Shown here piece after piece: positions 1 through 12,237 of a DNA stretch of 64,000 nt. The notes beneath the pieces are model-generated. The model worked only from the letters and a program-made list of their open reading frames with translations. It ran no database searches and was not told where the DNA came from. Made by a program: the position numbers and the translations under genes. Each line of letters starts with the position of its first letter. Position 1 is the stretch's first letter. This DNA is from Tragulus kanchil (Eukaryota > Chordata > Mammalia > Artiodactyla > Tragulidae), in contig JAIOJX010000025.1 in NCBI GenBank assembly GCA_022376925.1, positions 9,021,141 to 9,085,140 on the forward strand. Direction: 5' to 3'.

Positions 1-129
1 CTAGGTGGAGGCAGGTGGGTAGGAGACTCCCTGGAAATCTGAGATGGATTTCTGCAACTCACTTGGTTTTTTGTGTTATATACAGCCTACAGGGAAAGAA
101 AGCAAAATAACCTAGTTCAGCAACCCCCC

Positions 130-285
130 CATATCTGGCTGTACATCAGAATCAACTTTGAAAAATCAAGGGTTTCCTGGCCCTGTCACAGACTTTCTTA
201 AATAGCATTTTTGAGAGGGTCAGGCCTAGGAATTCACGTTTTTAAAAAGATCCAGCCAGGTTTGAAAGCCAGAGGAGCAGTTACT
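130..285 (+). mobile_element. MER5-like hAT-Charlie fragment
   Basis: The segment follows the order of a MER5-type non-autonomous hAT element: a catcagaatca stretch near the start, a middle part resembling the duplicated 'cctgggcc' blocks, then tttttaaaaagatcc and ccaggtttgaaagcc near the end. It is badly decayed and its terminal inverted repeats are not clear. The family assignment is from memory of the consensus, so it is tentative. Confidence 0.5.
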
Positions 286-480
286 ACTGTGGCCTGTAGA
301 GTAAAACAGATGTGAGTTTAAATTCTGGCTGTGCTACTTATACTTTTTATATAAATGAGCAAACTAACCTCTCTCCAAGAAGGTAAAGATACTAATAAAA
401 TTATATTTCATAGACATTTTCAAGGATTACATGAGGTAATTTAATATTTAAGTGCTAGGCGCATAACAGTAAATCGTTTA
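286..480 (+). mobile_element. MIR SINE fragment, sense
   Basis: The order of landmarks matches MIR: a 'tctggctgtgctactta' core, then 'aacctctctcc', a degraded 'ggattacatgaggtaatt' and 'taagtgctaggcgcataacagtaaatcg' type tail. This is an ancient pan-mammalian element, strongly diverged, directly following the MER5-like fragment. Confidence 0.6.
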
Positions 481-2345
481 TCATTGTATTTGACTTATAG
501 TTCTTTTGACAGATACTGTATCCCTTGGGGAAAAAAGTTAAAATGAATTTAAATTTTGCATATAATCTTATTTAAATAGAAATTTATTTCATGACTATTC
601 CAAATTAAGTTACTTTTGCCACATACGACTTTTCTGCATCTTATTAACGGAAATATATATTCACTCTGTAGGTTTTTTTTTTTTTTTAAACTTAGTACTT
701 TCTACAGCAGTAATATGTACTTGTTGCTAATAGGCCAAGTGGACAAACCATGTCAATTTGGTAGAAACTATTTAGGATTCAACCCAATGCAATAAAAGCA
801 TATTGGAAAAAGAAAAAAAAAGAATACAAAGTAATTTTGTATTCACGGCTGGATTTCCATCAGACCCAACCGGATTTTTTTTTTTTTAAGACCAAAGCCA
901 CGACTGAGTGTGGGGATACTAGTGCATACAAGATGATATATACATAGTACTTTTAGCAAATGTTTAGTTTTCTTTTAAAAACATGATTTCGCATACCACA
1001 TAGAAAGAAATGAAATCAGCATTTTCTCTGTGCTAAAATAAGTACCTGTATACACCATTATATTTCTAACATCCTAAATATTATGAGACTCTTTAAAAAT
1101 ATGTACCCTTTATGTTTGTTTATATGTCTTATGAAATATGAGTATTTTATACTGCACTCATATAATGCTAAGTACTGTCTTCCTTCTTTTTAAAAATGAT
1201 TTGCCCCATAGTTTGAATGTTTTCTGTGAAACAGTGAACAGCTACCATGGTTATGCACTGCTGGAAATATCTCTTCCAGTAATGTCTGGGGTAGCCATTT
1301 CTAAAGGGACAGTGAGCAATGAAAAGTCATCATTAAAAATAGCCAGTTTTGTTAGTTCTTTGGTTAGAATGAAATTCCCAGAAATAGCCATGTAAATTAC
1401 AGCATTGTATTGATAAGCTGAATTGGGCCAAGTGATAGCCAAATCCCCAAGATGGATTCTTAGAGAGTATTTATTATTAAACATTCATAGTCACAAATTC
1501 ATGAGTATAATGCCAAATTTTTCATAGGTTTTAGTAATTAATAGCATAGTTTTCTAGGCATACCAGGATTACTTTGGAGACAGATCATTCATGCATCTCT
1601 ATTATACGGACAGTACTATGATTGATCCTGTTAATGTATTGACTTATCTTAGTCAATCTAAGATTGACTTATCTTAGATTATGACTCCTGAATAATTAAC
1701 ATAAGGGATGATTTTAACATAAACAATGGAGAAATTGAATACAGTTGATTAAAGATGGAAGTTTTACTTCTCCAAAATAGTGGCTTTTCAGAATATGAGA
1801 GTTTTTCATTATTGTGTCCTGCCTAAGGTAGCTTCTCACATTTAGTAAATAGCTTTTAATATAATCTGTGCCAATAGAATTGGTAGACCTGTGAAAGCTG
1901 GATGCCTTCTGTGCTTAAAAAGTAATGTGTCCTTCTAATTTGTAAGCTGTAGTTTGCTAAAGTCTAATGACTTTGCAAAAGATAAAACATTTTTAATTTG
2001 AATTCTAGTTGAAATGTCTAATTGAATGCTTGTACTTTTCATGGCTTTTCAGCGTAAATCATGACTTGTACTTTTCCTGAAAACCTGAGAAGTATTGGCC
2101 ATTAGTATCATAAAGGAAAATAATGAAAACCGTATTCCTGAACGTATGTTGTTGGGAATGTAAGGTGTAAAGCCAGTGGGACGTTCCTAAGAAGATACTT
2201 TGATCATAAAGAGACCACCATATGCTGCTCTTTGGCCTTTTGAAGAATGAGTGTCCATTCAAAGGTGCTCTGGTTTGTGAAGGGAGAGTGGGGCAGACTG
2301 AGCTACCTGACAGACCACTGTCATTGCAGTGGTTCCTAGACACTG
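481..2345. other. AT-rich non-coding DNA, no recognised element
   Basis: No gene, RNA or repeat family is recognised here. Short A and T runs occur near 671, 810 and 875. Open frames around 1138-1484 overlap on both strands, have no family resemblance and look like chance. A small hairpin near 1652-1670 is listed separately. Confidence 0.5.
1637..1683. repeat. Short direct and inverted repeat cluster
   Basis: The motif tgacttatcttag occurs twice about 25 bp apart. Between the copies agtcaatc and gattgact form a perfect 8-bp stem with a 3-nt loop. This is small enough to arise by local slippage in AT-rich DNA, and no function is implied. Confidence 0.6.
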
Positions 2346-2825
2346 CTTTTTGAGGAAAGGAGCAAGGACGTGTGTACATATGAAGGGAAAGATTTGGAAA
2401 AAGAAACATCCACAATTTTCTAAGTGCCTCTTCTGTTTTCATTGCTTTTTAAATAAGAGGAGGGCCAGTACAGTTATGCAAAAATATAGATGATCGCACA
2501 TGAGAGAAGTCAAGGCTCAGTCCCCTCTGGTTTATTCTGCTGTTTTCATGGAGTGTGTTTGTGTTTACAGCGGTCTCTGAAACAAACCTCCCAGAGTCAC
2601 TACTTTGGTAACTTCTTTACCAGTCTTCTCACATTTATAAAGTTGTTTGTGTTAATTTGCGTTTATAGTCATGTCCTAAATTCATTCTAGAATGACACAA
2701 ACCACTTATAAAGAAGAAAATATTGAAGGTTTCTAGTGAGCCAGGGTGTTACTGATGATTGCTGAATTTTGCTTTTGAGCAGGAGTGTATTGACTTTTTC
2801 GTTCAGAAATATATCATTTCCTCTT

Positions 2826-3092
2826 TTTTTTTTTTTTAGTTTTATTTATTTATTTTTAGCTATGTTGGGCCTTTGTTGCTGTGTGAGCTTTTCTCTGGTT
2901 GTGATGAGCGGGCTTCTCATTATTGTGGCTTCTCTTGTTGAGGAGCACGGGCTCTAGGGCACAGGCTCAGTAGTTGTGGTGCACAGGCTTAATTGCTCTG
3001 CAGCATGTGGGATCTTCTGGGATCAGGGATTGAACCCGTGTCTCCTGCATTGGTAGGCAGATTCTTTACCACTGAGCCACCAAGGAAGCCCC
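2826..3092 (-). mobile_element. CHR-type tRNA-derived SINE (copy A)
   Basis: Read on the minus strand it starts ggggcttccttggtggctca, has a tRNA-like B box (tgggttcaatccctg region) and ends in an A-rich/taaataaa tail, the standard layout of cetartiodactyl CHR SINEs. It is flanked by a 12-bp target-site duplication with one mismatch (2814-2825 and 3093-3104). The same element reappears at 3935-4201 because of duplication 1. Confidence 0.85.
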
Positions 3093-3934
3093 TCATTTTC
3101 TCTTTGTAGTTAGAATACGTATGGAGATAATAATCTTTAATTTTTTTTATTGAGAATATTAATAAATATTATTTTGAATATTTCTCTTTTAAGCTTAGAA
3201 AATTTTGGCATTGAAGTTGCACTTGTTGCTGATTATACCTAGTAATTGTATCATTTGTATCAATTATATCAAAATTAATCCTCCACCACTCCATGTCCTA
3301 GAGGAAAAAAAGACTGAATTGTAGTCTTTAAATGTATGCTTCTGGGTTTTAAAAAAAAGAAAGGAAATGAAATTATTCTTTCTTTCTTAATCTCTTATTT
3401 TTACTTCCTATTATTAAATATATGCAGCACAATATTATATAGTGTGTGCAAATTTACTTTTTGAGGAAAGGAGCAAGGACGTGTGTACATATGAAGGAAA
3501 GATTTGGAAAAGAAACATCCACAATTTTCTAAGTGCCTCTTCTGTTTTCATTGCTTTTTAAATAAGAGGAGGGCCAGTACAGTTATGCAAAAATATAGAT
3601 GATCGCACATGAGAGAAGTCAAGGCTCAGTCCCCTCTGGTTTATTCTGCTGTTTTCATGGAGTGTGTTTGTGTTTACAGCGGTCTCTGAAACAAACCTCC
3701 CAGAGTCACTACTTTGGTAACTTCTTTACCAGTCTTCTCACATTTATAAAGTTGTTTGTGTTAATTTGCGTTTATAGTCATGTCCTAAATTCATTCTAGA
3801 ATGACACAAACCACTTATAAAGAAGAAAATATTGAAGGTTTCTAGTGAGCCAGGGTGTTACTGATGATTGCTGAATTTTGCTTTTGAGCAGGAGTGTATT
3901 GACTTTTTCGTTCAGAAATATATCATTTCCTCTT

Positions 3935-4201
3935 TTTTTTTTTTTTAGTTTTATTTATTTATTTTTAGCTATGTTGGGCCTTTGTTGCTGTGTGAGCTTT
4001 TCTCTGGTTGTGATGAGCGGGCTTCTCATTATTGTGGCTTCTCTTGTTGAGGAGCACGGGCTCTAGGGCACAGGCTCAGTAGTTGTGGTGCACAGGCTTA
4101 ATTGCTCTGCAGCATGTGGGATCTTCTGGGATCAGGGATTGAACCCGTGTCTCCTGCATTGGTAGGCAGATTCTTTACCACTGAGCCACCAAGGAAGCCC
4201 C
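3935..4201 (-). mobile_element. CHR-type SINE (duplicate of copy A)
   Basis: Identical to the SINE at 2826-3092, including its left target-site repeat (3923-3934) and the matching right repeat. It should not be counted as an independent insertion: its flanks are also duplicated for several hundred bases on each side. Confidence 0.85.
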
Positions 4202-4565
4202 TCATTTTCTCTTTGTAGTTAGAATACGTATGGAGATAATAATCTTTAATTTTTTTTATTGAGAATATTAATAAATATTATTTTGAATATTTCTCTTTTA
4301 AGCTTAGAAAATTTTGGCATTGAAGTTGCACTTGTTGCTGATTATACCTAGTAATTGTATCATTTGTATCAATTATATCAAAATTAATCCTCCACCACTC
4401 CATGTCCTAGAGGAAAAAAAGACTGAATTGTAGTCTTTAAATGTATGCTTCTGGGTTTTAAAAAAAAGAAAGGAAATGAAATTATTCTTTCTTTCTTAAT
4501 CTCTTATTTTTACTTCCTATTATTAAATATATGCAGCACAATATTATATAGTGTGTGCAAATTTA

Positions 4566-5077
4566 ATAATCTGTATTTAAGGTGAATTTGTATACTCTAG
4601 TATCTGTTCCTTAATTAGGCACATTCCTAAAAAATAGCTCTCTGACAACATTCCATTTATTATAATGATTTTTCCCACTAATTTCCATTATAATATTAAA
4701 ATTGTAAACCATTGTTTCTAGTTCTGACATTAACTATCATAAAATCACACTTGTTTTTAAACATCTATATTCTTAAAAGCAATAGTTCTTTCTTAGCAAC
4801 ATTTTTTCATTGTACTCAGAATAAGACCAGAGTCTTCGGCAGGAAGATTGTCATTCTCACCTTCTTCTCAAACTGTTCTCCAGTCGTAGGCAGTTGTATA
4901 AGCTTTAGTGATTAGGCTATGCCAATTGCTGGTGTGGAACTCTACTACCACTTCTCCACATTAACAGTATTTTTTCATCTTATCCTTTTACCTTCTTTGT
5001 AACATACTATCTTTTCCAAAAGTCTTGATTTAGATCACTTCTAACATGCTGATCTTAAAAAATAATTCCTTTTTAAT
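4566..5077. other. Unique AT-rich spacer between duplications 1 and 2
   Basis: No repeat family or gene is recognised. A 67-codon open frame at 4712-4915 has no recognisable domain and is probably chance. Confidence 0.5.
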
Positions 5078-5913
5078 AGAGTATCTATTATATATTGAAT
5101 CATAAAAGTATCATTTTATAGGTAGACATCCTGATAGTCAGAGATGTTCTGTTGAGCCCCAGAATTCTATAATCAGCTAGTTCTTATTCTATAGTGTTGA
5201 GTCATTTGACAAATTCCCAGAATTTGCAGGTTCACCAAGTAAATTTACATTCTTTATTCCTAAAGATTTGTCCTTCTTACAGTGTTAAGTATATGAGATA
5301 ATTTCTATGAAACACGAAAGAACCAAATACATTTGGTGTTATGGCTGTTGCAACTCTATGTTACCTTCTTCCCTGGGTGCATTTTCCCTTTTCTATTTTA
5401 TAATTTTTTTTTTATCTTTGGATTCAAAAAACATGATGTTAGTTCAGACTAATTCAGCAGCCGAGCAGAGGTGGATGGTGAGCAGTTGAAGAAAGGCTAA
5501 GAAATGGTGGGACTGTTGTACAAATAAACACTTCTCTAATCTGTATTTATATGAAAACAAGTCTTTTATTTGTCTTTCTAGTGGTCTCATTGTGACCCAC
5601 AAAATAATATATGAAAAAGAAAACATTTAGATGATAGAAATAAAACATGGAGAGACAGAGTCAAAATTGCTCATCATTCCCCAACTTTTCTTTGAGCACC
5701 ATCCTGTGTTAAGCCAGATTAATGTAAAGCAGCAAAAAAGTAATGTTAAATCTGAGTATTTAAAAAAAATACGAGTATACATGGATTTTCCTGGCCAGAC
5801 TTATTTATTGGCTACTTGATAGCAATTCCTGGATTTCAGAATCCAGACCTCAGCATGTGCTTTAGATGAATGTTTTTAAAAATTTGAAATACAGAAAATA
5901 TTATTAAATACTT

Positions 5914-6115
5914 GGCCTTCCCTGATAGCTCAGATGGTGAAAAATCTTCTTACAACACAGGAGACTCAGGTTCAATCCCTGGGTCAGGAAGATCCTCTGG
6001 AGCAGGAAATGGCAACTCAGTCCGGTACTCTTGCTTGGAGAATTCCATGGAGGAGTCTGGCAAGCTACAATCCGTGGAATCGCAAAGAGTCACGACTGAG
6101 GAACTAGCACTTTCA
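5914..6115 (+). mobile_element. Bov-tA SINE (copy A)
   Basis: Starts ggccttccctgatagctcag, a tRNA-Glu-like A box, then the B box ggttcaatccctgggtcagg, the block gaagatcctctggagcagg, and the ruminant-specific body attccatggaggagtctggc through cgcaaagagtcacgactgag. Bov-tA is a ruminant family, so this is good evidence for the taxon. Moderate divergence suggests an old insertion. Confidence 0.92.
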
Positions 6116-7183
6116 GCTTTCAACAACTGGATGTTCAAATTCTAAAATACATCTCTGTATAACAATTTCTTTCCATTTTACTGCTTTACCATGGAGAGGG
6201 AGGGGTCTTAAGACTTTCAAGAAAGATTTGATCAGAGTTAAACCTTATACTTCCAGTCCTTTGGTTCAGAAAAGTAGTTGCATACATATTTTCATGACTT
6301 TGCCTTTATACATTTTATATTCCCTTTATGCAGTTTCCCTATTGGAGAGTATCTATTATATATTGAATCATAAAAGTATCATTTTATAGGTAGACATCCT
6401 GATAGTCAGAGATGTTCTGTTGAGCCCCAGAATTCTATAATCAGCTAGTTCTTATTCTATAGTGTTGAGTCATTTGACAAATTCCCAGAATTTGCAGGTT
6501 CACCAAGTAAATTTACATTCTTTATTCCTAAAGATTTGTCCTTCTTACAGTGTTAAGTATATGAGATAATTTCTATGAAACACGAAAGAACCAAATACAT
6601 TTGGTGTTATGGCTGTTGCAACTCTATGTTACCTTCTTCCCTGGGTCGCATTTTCCCTTTTCTATTTTATAATTTTTTTTTTATCTTTGGATTCAAAAAA
6701 CATGATGTTAGTTCAGACTAATTCAGCAGCCGAGCAGAGGTGGATGGTGAGCAGTTGAAGAAAGGCTAAGAAATGGTGGGACTGTTGTACAAATAAACAC
6801 TTCTCTAATCTGTATTTATATGAAAAACAAGTCTTTTATTTGTCTTTCTAGTGGTCTCATTGTGACCCACAAAATAATATATGAAAAAGAAAACATTTAG
6901 ATGATAGAAATAAAACATGGAGAGACAGAGTCAAAATTGCTCATCATTCCCCAACTTTTCTTTGAGCACCATCCTGTGTTAAGCCAGATTAATGTAAAGC
7001 AGCAAAAAAGTAATGTTAAATCTGAGTATTTAAAAAAAATACGAGTATACATGGATTTTCCTGGCCAGACTTATTTATTGGCTACTTGATAGCAATTCCT
7101 GGATTTCAGAATCCAGACCTCAGCATGTGCTTTAGATGAATGTTTTTAAAAATTTGAAATACAGAAAATATTATTAAATACTT

Positions 7184-7385
7184 GGCCTTCCCTGATAGCT
7201 CAGATGGTGAAAAATCTTCTTACAACACAGGAGACTCAGGTTCAATCCCTGGGTCAGGAAGATCCTCTGGAGCAGGAAATGGCAACTCAGTCCGGTACTC
7301 TTGCTTGGAGAATTCCATGGAGGAGTCTGGCAAGCTACAATCCGTGGAATCGCAAAGAGTCACGACTGAGGAACTAGCACTTTCA
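7184..7385 (+). mobile_element. Bov-tA SINE (duplicate of copy A)
   Basis: Same element and flanks as 5914-6115, carried in the second copy of duplication 2. All diagnostic differences from the Bov-tA consensus are shared, so it is not a separate insertion. Confidence 0.92.
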
Positions 7386-7734
7386 GCTTTCAACAACTGG
7401 ATGTTCAAATTCTAAAATACATCTCTGTATAACAATTTCTTTCCATTTTACTGCTTTACCATGGAGAGGGAGGGGTCTTAAGACTTTCAAGAAAGATTTG
7501 ATCAGAGTTAAACCTTATACTTCCAGTCCTTTGGTTCAGAAAAGTAGTTGCATACATATTTTCATGACTTTGCCTTTATACATTTTATATTCCCTTTATG
7601 CAGTTCCCTGCCCACTGAGCAGCTCTGGCTCATTCTCTAAAGCATAATACAAGTATTATATCCCCTAAGGCAACTTCCTGACCTTCCTGTGGGCTGCTTC
7701 CTTTGCACTTTCTTATCACTTTGTGCACACCTGT

Positions 7735-7868
7735 TGAAGCACTGTTTCTCATCCACTAGGATGTAAATTTCTTGAGGACAGAGACTAGGTCTGATTATCT
7801 TTGTTTGTATTTAACCTGTATACAATAGTTATAGTAGTATGTGCTTAGTATGTGTTTACTGAATACAA
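7735..7868 (+). mobile_element. L2 3'-end fragment
   Basis: The order 'ctaggatgtaaatttcttgaggacagagac', 'gtctgattatctttg' and 'gtgcttagtatgtgtttactgaat' follows the L2 3' end (…tgtaagctcc…ggcaggga…ctcaataaatgtttgttgaat). Highly diverged, as expected for this old family. Confidence 0.6.
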
Positions 7869-8536
7869 AGATAAATAACCACGTTAGGAATCAGTGACTC
7901 AGTGAATCCAACCTTACCCTGAGTTCAGGAACACATGTTCCATCTTTACATGTATATTTTAGGTGATTATCAATCTATGAGCATTAATGAGTGTATCATA
8001 TCCATATTTACCTGTAAACTAATAGAGTTGCGAAAGGAAGAAAAGCTATAGAGAATCAGGGAACAAAGTTAAGACAAAGCAAGAAGGGGGCCCCAATCCT
8101 AGGACAGACTGAGATTGCATTTTATAGTGTCATATCATATTAACAAATGAACTATTTTATTGAATAGTAAATTAAATCAACACATACGACTGTTTCTACT
8201 CTGAGCAAGACATTACAAAAATATTTGTAGGTTCTTTGTTATAAAGAAACTTTATAGTCTAGTTTAGGTAGCAAGAAAGAGCATAATGAAAAGTGGTTAT
8301 ATGCCTCTGCAGTTTTCAACATTAGTTTAAAGTATCAGAGGTCATAAGAGATACTAAATGATTTTACAGATCAATTTAAAGCCAAAAGCAGAACCACTAT
8401 GCTGATTCCTGGTCGTCTAATAGTATCACTACTAACAAATCCCCATTCTTCATTTTATGCAGCAGAAGTGCTGTACTGCAAAAATAACTAAAATTTAATA
8501 TGGCTAGCACCTATGAGACCGATTGTTTCTCCATAG
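7869..8536. other. Non-coding DNA, no recognised element
   Basis: I see no repeat family, RNA or convincing open frame. Composition is like the surrounding AT-rich DNA. Confidence 0.45.
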
Positions 8537-8733
8537 CAGTGGTTTTCAGCCAGAGGTGATACTGCCTTCCAAGGAGCATTTGGCAGCATCTAGAAACATT
8601 TTTGTTTCTGGTCAGTGAAAGTATATACTGTATAGAGACCAGGGATGGCACTAAGCATTCTCTGATGCACAGGACAGTCTCCCACAGCAAAGAATATTAT
8701 GGACAAAAATGTTAGCATAGCTAATCTGCTCTG
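8537..8733 (+). mobile_element. MER20 hAT-Charlie element
   Basis: Begins cagtggttttcagcc, followed by ggagcatttggcagcatctag, aaacatttttgtttctgg, accagggatggcactaagca and gcacaggacagtctcccaca. This is the MER20 order over nearly its full ~220 bp, in sense orientation. MER20 copies are shared among placental mammals, so the insertion is old. Confidence 0.85.
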
Positions 8734-10689
8734 TGGTGCAGTATTACAACTCTTCTGTAGTCTCCTTGCCTTTTACAGGAAATTTTGTTTATCTGTGATT
8801 GTCTCTTTCTGTTTTATTCATTGTTTATCATCTGCTCAGTTGTAAGTGTTCCACAAGTGAGCCAGGAGCATACAGCCAGGGAACAGACCACACCATAATT
8901 CAGTCTCTCCTATGTTGTTTCCTGGAAGAGCCTCCTTTTCTTTCGGCTAGAACCCTGTGGGTGCCTTTTCTATAGGCTTTTTCAGCCCATACTAACCGCG
9001 GAAATGTCCATTAACCCCCAACTTCCGCAGACCATATTCACACCAAGTTTTTAACCACAGGATAGAAGCTTTCACTTTGGCCACAAATATTAAGACGGAC
9101 TCTCCAAGGTGACCATACCCTGAGAAAGCTTTCTGCCACTGTTTCTTTCTCTCCAATTTTTCGCTCACTTTGACCACTGTCTCATCCTTTGCTCCAGGCC
9201 TCTGCCTTCCCCTTATTTACACTGAAGTGTTGCCTAGATTATTTCTTTTAATTTAAGCTGTGTTAATTTTAATCTTATCCATTGGTTAAGATCAGTTGAA
9301 TGTTGGAAATGCCCTCTTCCTTGGTAGCAGTCCCAGGATATTATAACAATACTCTGATTATTCTCTTTTTCAAAATTGCACGCTGGTCTGAATGTTTAAG
9401 AGATGGCAAAGAGAAGCTCCTGATGACGGACGCACCAGCATAACAGCTGAAGTGGGGGCTATATATCTCTGCTTCGATAATAGCACTTTTGGCGTAACAC
9501 CAGCATCCTAATTAATTCCAGAAAAATATGTGTCACATTTTGTTTCACCAGTTTTCCATCTCAGCACAAAAAATGGAGGCAAAAAACAAAGCAGTGTGCT
9601 TTTTGTATCTAACCTCATCTAATTTCCTAGTCATGGCCAGATTTCACAGAGATGAATAGAGGACTTTGAGGTATCGCTTTTCTTGGTAGATTTCCATCTT
9701 TGCTGTGTACATTTAATAGAGCCAGCAGAATGAGAGAGGGTCTGAAGGGTACCTCTATCTTCACTTCCTCCTCCAGTGAAAGGACTTCCTCTCATAGATA
9801 AGTGGACAGGGGTTAATAATAGCAGTATTCACAGGAATAAAAGAATCGACTATGCATGAAGGAAATCAGGTGTTACTCTAGGTGCATTTATCAGATGGCA
9901 TCCTGACTTCTATACTGTGTACTAGTGTTAGGAACATTTCGTGGTTCATATTTTATAGACTACCTGCTTTCATTGTGTATACAAATGTTAACATGCAAGT
10001 TTATAGGTGAACACTGCCTCAGATTTCAAGATGTGTGCTTACAGTGAGGCCTCAACCCTTCCACTGTGACTCTGCAGAGGAGCCCCATCTGTCACCTGAA
10101 AGTTGTCTGAAAGAGTACAGAGGTTGAAAAAACTACTCCCATGTAAAACTTTGCAGAGATATCACAGTCTGCCCATTATTCTAATAACTTCCCTCATCTT
10201 GCTATCTAGGAAGCACCTTTCATGGACTGCTACCTTCTGGTAGATGTGTATCAACCACATGAAGTTTGATAGAAAAATTCAGAAAAGAAGTGGGGATGTT
10301 GTATTCACTTAGTCATTTAAGAAGCAAAATTACAAGTTGATTGATTCAAGCAATACAAATCATGTCATTAGATATTTCTGCCATGTATTATCAGCAACAC
10401 AGTGTGTCACTTCTGTGAGAAGATCTTAACCCATTCATGTGGGTAAAGGAACTGATCATGCCCTCCTCAACTCATCCTGGGCTCTTTTTTTCTTTTTGGA
10501 ACTGCAGAGGCAGAAAGGTTCCATGGTACCTACTCTACCAGACGATAAACTTGCAGAAAAGGTTGTGACCCTTAGGGGGAGTCTGCAGTTGGCTCAAGTG
10601 ACTAAGAGGTTAAGTGCCTGTGATTCAGAGGTGAAGTGTTGGGAAGCCATGTGACTATACCATTAAGCTTTGTTCTCCACCAAGTGTAT
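8734..10689. other. Repeat-poor non-coding DNA
   Basis: About 2 kb without a recognised repeat, which is unusual for this window. The stretch 9380-9520 is somewhat less AT-rich. An open frame on the minus strand at 8992-9177 (61 codons) has no recognisable family. A conserved regulatory element is possible here but cannot be shown from one sequence. Confidence 0.4.
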
Positions 10690-10731
10690 ATACATATATA
10701 TATATGTATATGTATATGTATGTATTTTTTT
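10690..10731. repeat. TA/TATG microsatellite
   Basis: An imperfect run of tatata, tatgta and gtatgt units is followed by a T run. Not associated with a recognised element. Confidence 0.85.
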
Positions 10732-10739
10732 TTGATGAC

Positions 10740-11215
10740 CTCAGTTATTTCTTAATCCTCTGTACTCTTATTCTCTCATATTTAACTTCTCTGCCATCGT
10801 CTTCTGGTCTCCTGCTATATTTAGATAGGATTATTTTGTGTCCTCTACCCCTGTCACCCTAAAAACTTTAGCAGTATCTTTTGCCATTTTCTTTGTTTTT
10901 TTTTTCCTGTTACTTTTTAGGTTTCCATATCTTCTGACTACTAATCCTCTGTCGGTTAGGTATAACTCAGTTGCCCTCTCCTAGTCCTGTTGCCTGTTTT
11001 TACACTTTATGTTTTTTGTGGGCTTTTATTGCTTACCACTTTAATATAACCTAGTTTATCAGACTTTTCCTTTTTGTGTTCTTTATGTCTTCTTGAAGAC
11101 ATCCTCCTGTGTGCGCCAAATTGTATTTTTTATTAAATTCTCTCAAGTTTTGTCTGTTATATTTAGGACCTTAATTAATCTCACATTTTTGATGTGATAA
11201 GCAGTGCTGCAGTGA
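10740..11215 (-). mobile_element. Old L1 fragment, antisense
   Basis: T-rich text with phrases typical of antisense L1 ORF2, such as ctgtttttacactttatg, tttatgtcttcttgaagaca and attaatctcacattttt. Strongly decayed, no open frame left. The assignment rests on resemblance to several phrases rather than a continuous match. Confidence 0.4.
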
Positions 11216-11243
11216 GTATAGTCATGCGGCCCCTCGTATAGAT

Positions 11244-11395
11244 ATGCACTATCCAAAACAAAGACTACTAACAGCCTATTTAAATTGATTAAAATTAAAG
11301 AACATTTTAAGTTCAGTTCTTCATTCTCACACTAGCCACATCTCAAGTGCTCAGTAGCTCTTGTGATTGGTGACCACCCTATTGGACAGCACATT
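11244..11395 (-). mobile_element. Short non-autonomous hAT (Charlie-type) fragment
   Basis: Contains actagccacatctcaagtgc, cagtagctcttgtgattggt, an AT-rich centre with tttaaattgattaaaatta, and ends near ctattggacagcac, the terminal repeat seen in short mammalian hAT elements. A longer relative lies at 31815-33824. Confidence 0.65.
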
Positions 11396-11476
11396 TGTAG
11401 AATACCTCATCACTGCAGTAAGTGGTTCTTTGCTCTTCCCTTGGGTCTTTACAAGGCCTCTCTTCTTAGTTGGTTT

Positions 11477-11763
11477 CTTTGTTTGTTTGTTTTCAGTTTA
11501 GTTTTTCTTGTGCTGGGTCTTAGTTGCTGCGTGCGGGCTTTCTGTAGTCACAAGTGAGAGCTACTCTTTGTTGAAGTGTGTGGGCTTCTCATTGCCGTGG
11601 CTTCTCCTGTGGAGCACAGGCTCTAAGCACGCAGGCTCAGTAGTTGCGGCACGTGGGCTTAGTTGCGCTGCGGCTTGTGGGTTTCTTCTTAGACTAGGGA
11701 TTGAACTTATCTCCCCTACATTGGCAGCTGGATTCTTATCCATACTGTACCACCAGGGAAGTC
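11477..11763 (-). mobile_element. CHR-type SINE
   Basis: Minus-strand reading begins ggacttccctggtggta, and the plus strand shows the antisense CHR order: gctgggtcttagttgctgcg, cttctcattgccgtggcttc, gtagttgcggcacgtgggct. Imperfect target-site repeats cttagttggttt (11465-11476) and cttagtgggttt (11764-11775) flank it. Confidence 0.85.
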
Positions 11764-12061
11764 CTTAGTGGGTTTGGGTTCCAGTTTCTGGCCTCCTGAA
11801 CATAAGTCTGTTGAAAAGGTAGCTAGCTTCTTTCAGGAATTAAAGCCTCTCCCAAGTGAAAACCTGCCCTACATGTAGTACTCGTCTCTATAGTCCTCCT
11901 CCCACATCTTGACCTTGTCATTACTTGTTAGTTCTCTGACTGCTTCATCTAGATGTTTTTCTCCAGTTTTTCTAGTTATTCTGAACAGAGGAGTTTGTTC
12001 AGGTTACCTAGACTCCCATTATTAAGACTGCAACTACCCAGTGTTCAAGCTTTCATTTCTT

Positions 12062-12237
12062 TTTTTTTTTTTCTTTTAAATTTTAGCCTCTTTCATTGGT
12101 TTTTTATTTATTTATTTTCATCCATCTTTATTCTTTGGCCTGTGTGGGCCTCCCATTGCAATGGCCTCTCTTGTTGCAGAGCACCCGCTCTGGGCTCATG
12201 CGCAGACTCTCTACCCCCTGGACCACCAGGGAAGCCC
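12062..12237 (-). mobile_element. Internally deleted long-body CHR-like SINE
   Basis: Ends in ggaccaccagggaagcccc (antisense head) and contains the family body ttttcatccatctttattct ttggcctgtgtgggcctcccat, but joins ctgggctcatgcgc directly to agactctctacccc. Relative to the copy at 13285-13581 about 115 bp of the middle is missing. Flanked by a 16-bp target-site repeat with one mismatch (12046-12061 and 12238-12253), so the deletion lies inside one insertion. Confidence 0.85.

Larger units (their letters stand above)
2346..4565. repeat. Tandem duplication 1 (1.11 kb unit)
   Basis: Copy 1 is 2346-3456 and copy 2 is 3457-4565. The copies look identical except for two homopolymer indels near their starts (gggaaa versus ggaaa, and aaaaag versus aaaag). 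The junction is blunt: copy 1 ends in aaattta and copy 2 starts with ctttttgagg. The unit contains a complete CHR SINE and its target-site repeats, so both copies postdate that insertion. It is most easily explained as an unmerged contig overlap. Confidence 0.97.
5078..7609. repeat. Tandem duplication 2 (1.27 kb unit, 5-bp filler)
   Basis: Copy 1 is 5078-6340, followed by the filler attgg (6341-6345), and copy 2 is 6346-7609. Three single-base indels separate the copies: gggtgca versus gggtcgca, gaaaac versus gaaaaac, and gtttccc versus gttccc. This is the longest unit of the fourteen and carries a whole Bov-tA SINE. Confidence 0.97.

Noticed and set aside
5914..6115. tRNA gene
   Set aside because: The A and B boxes belong to the tRNA-derived head of a Bov-tA SINE. 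No cloverleaf with an anticodon arm can be drawn. The same holds for all CHR heads.
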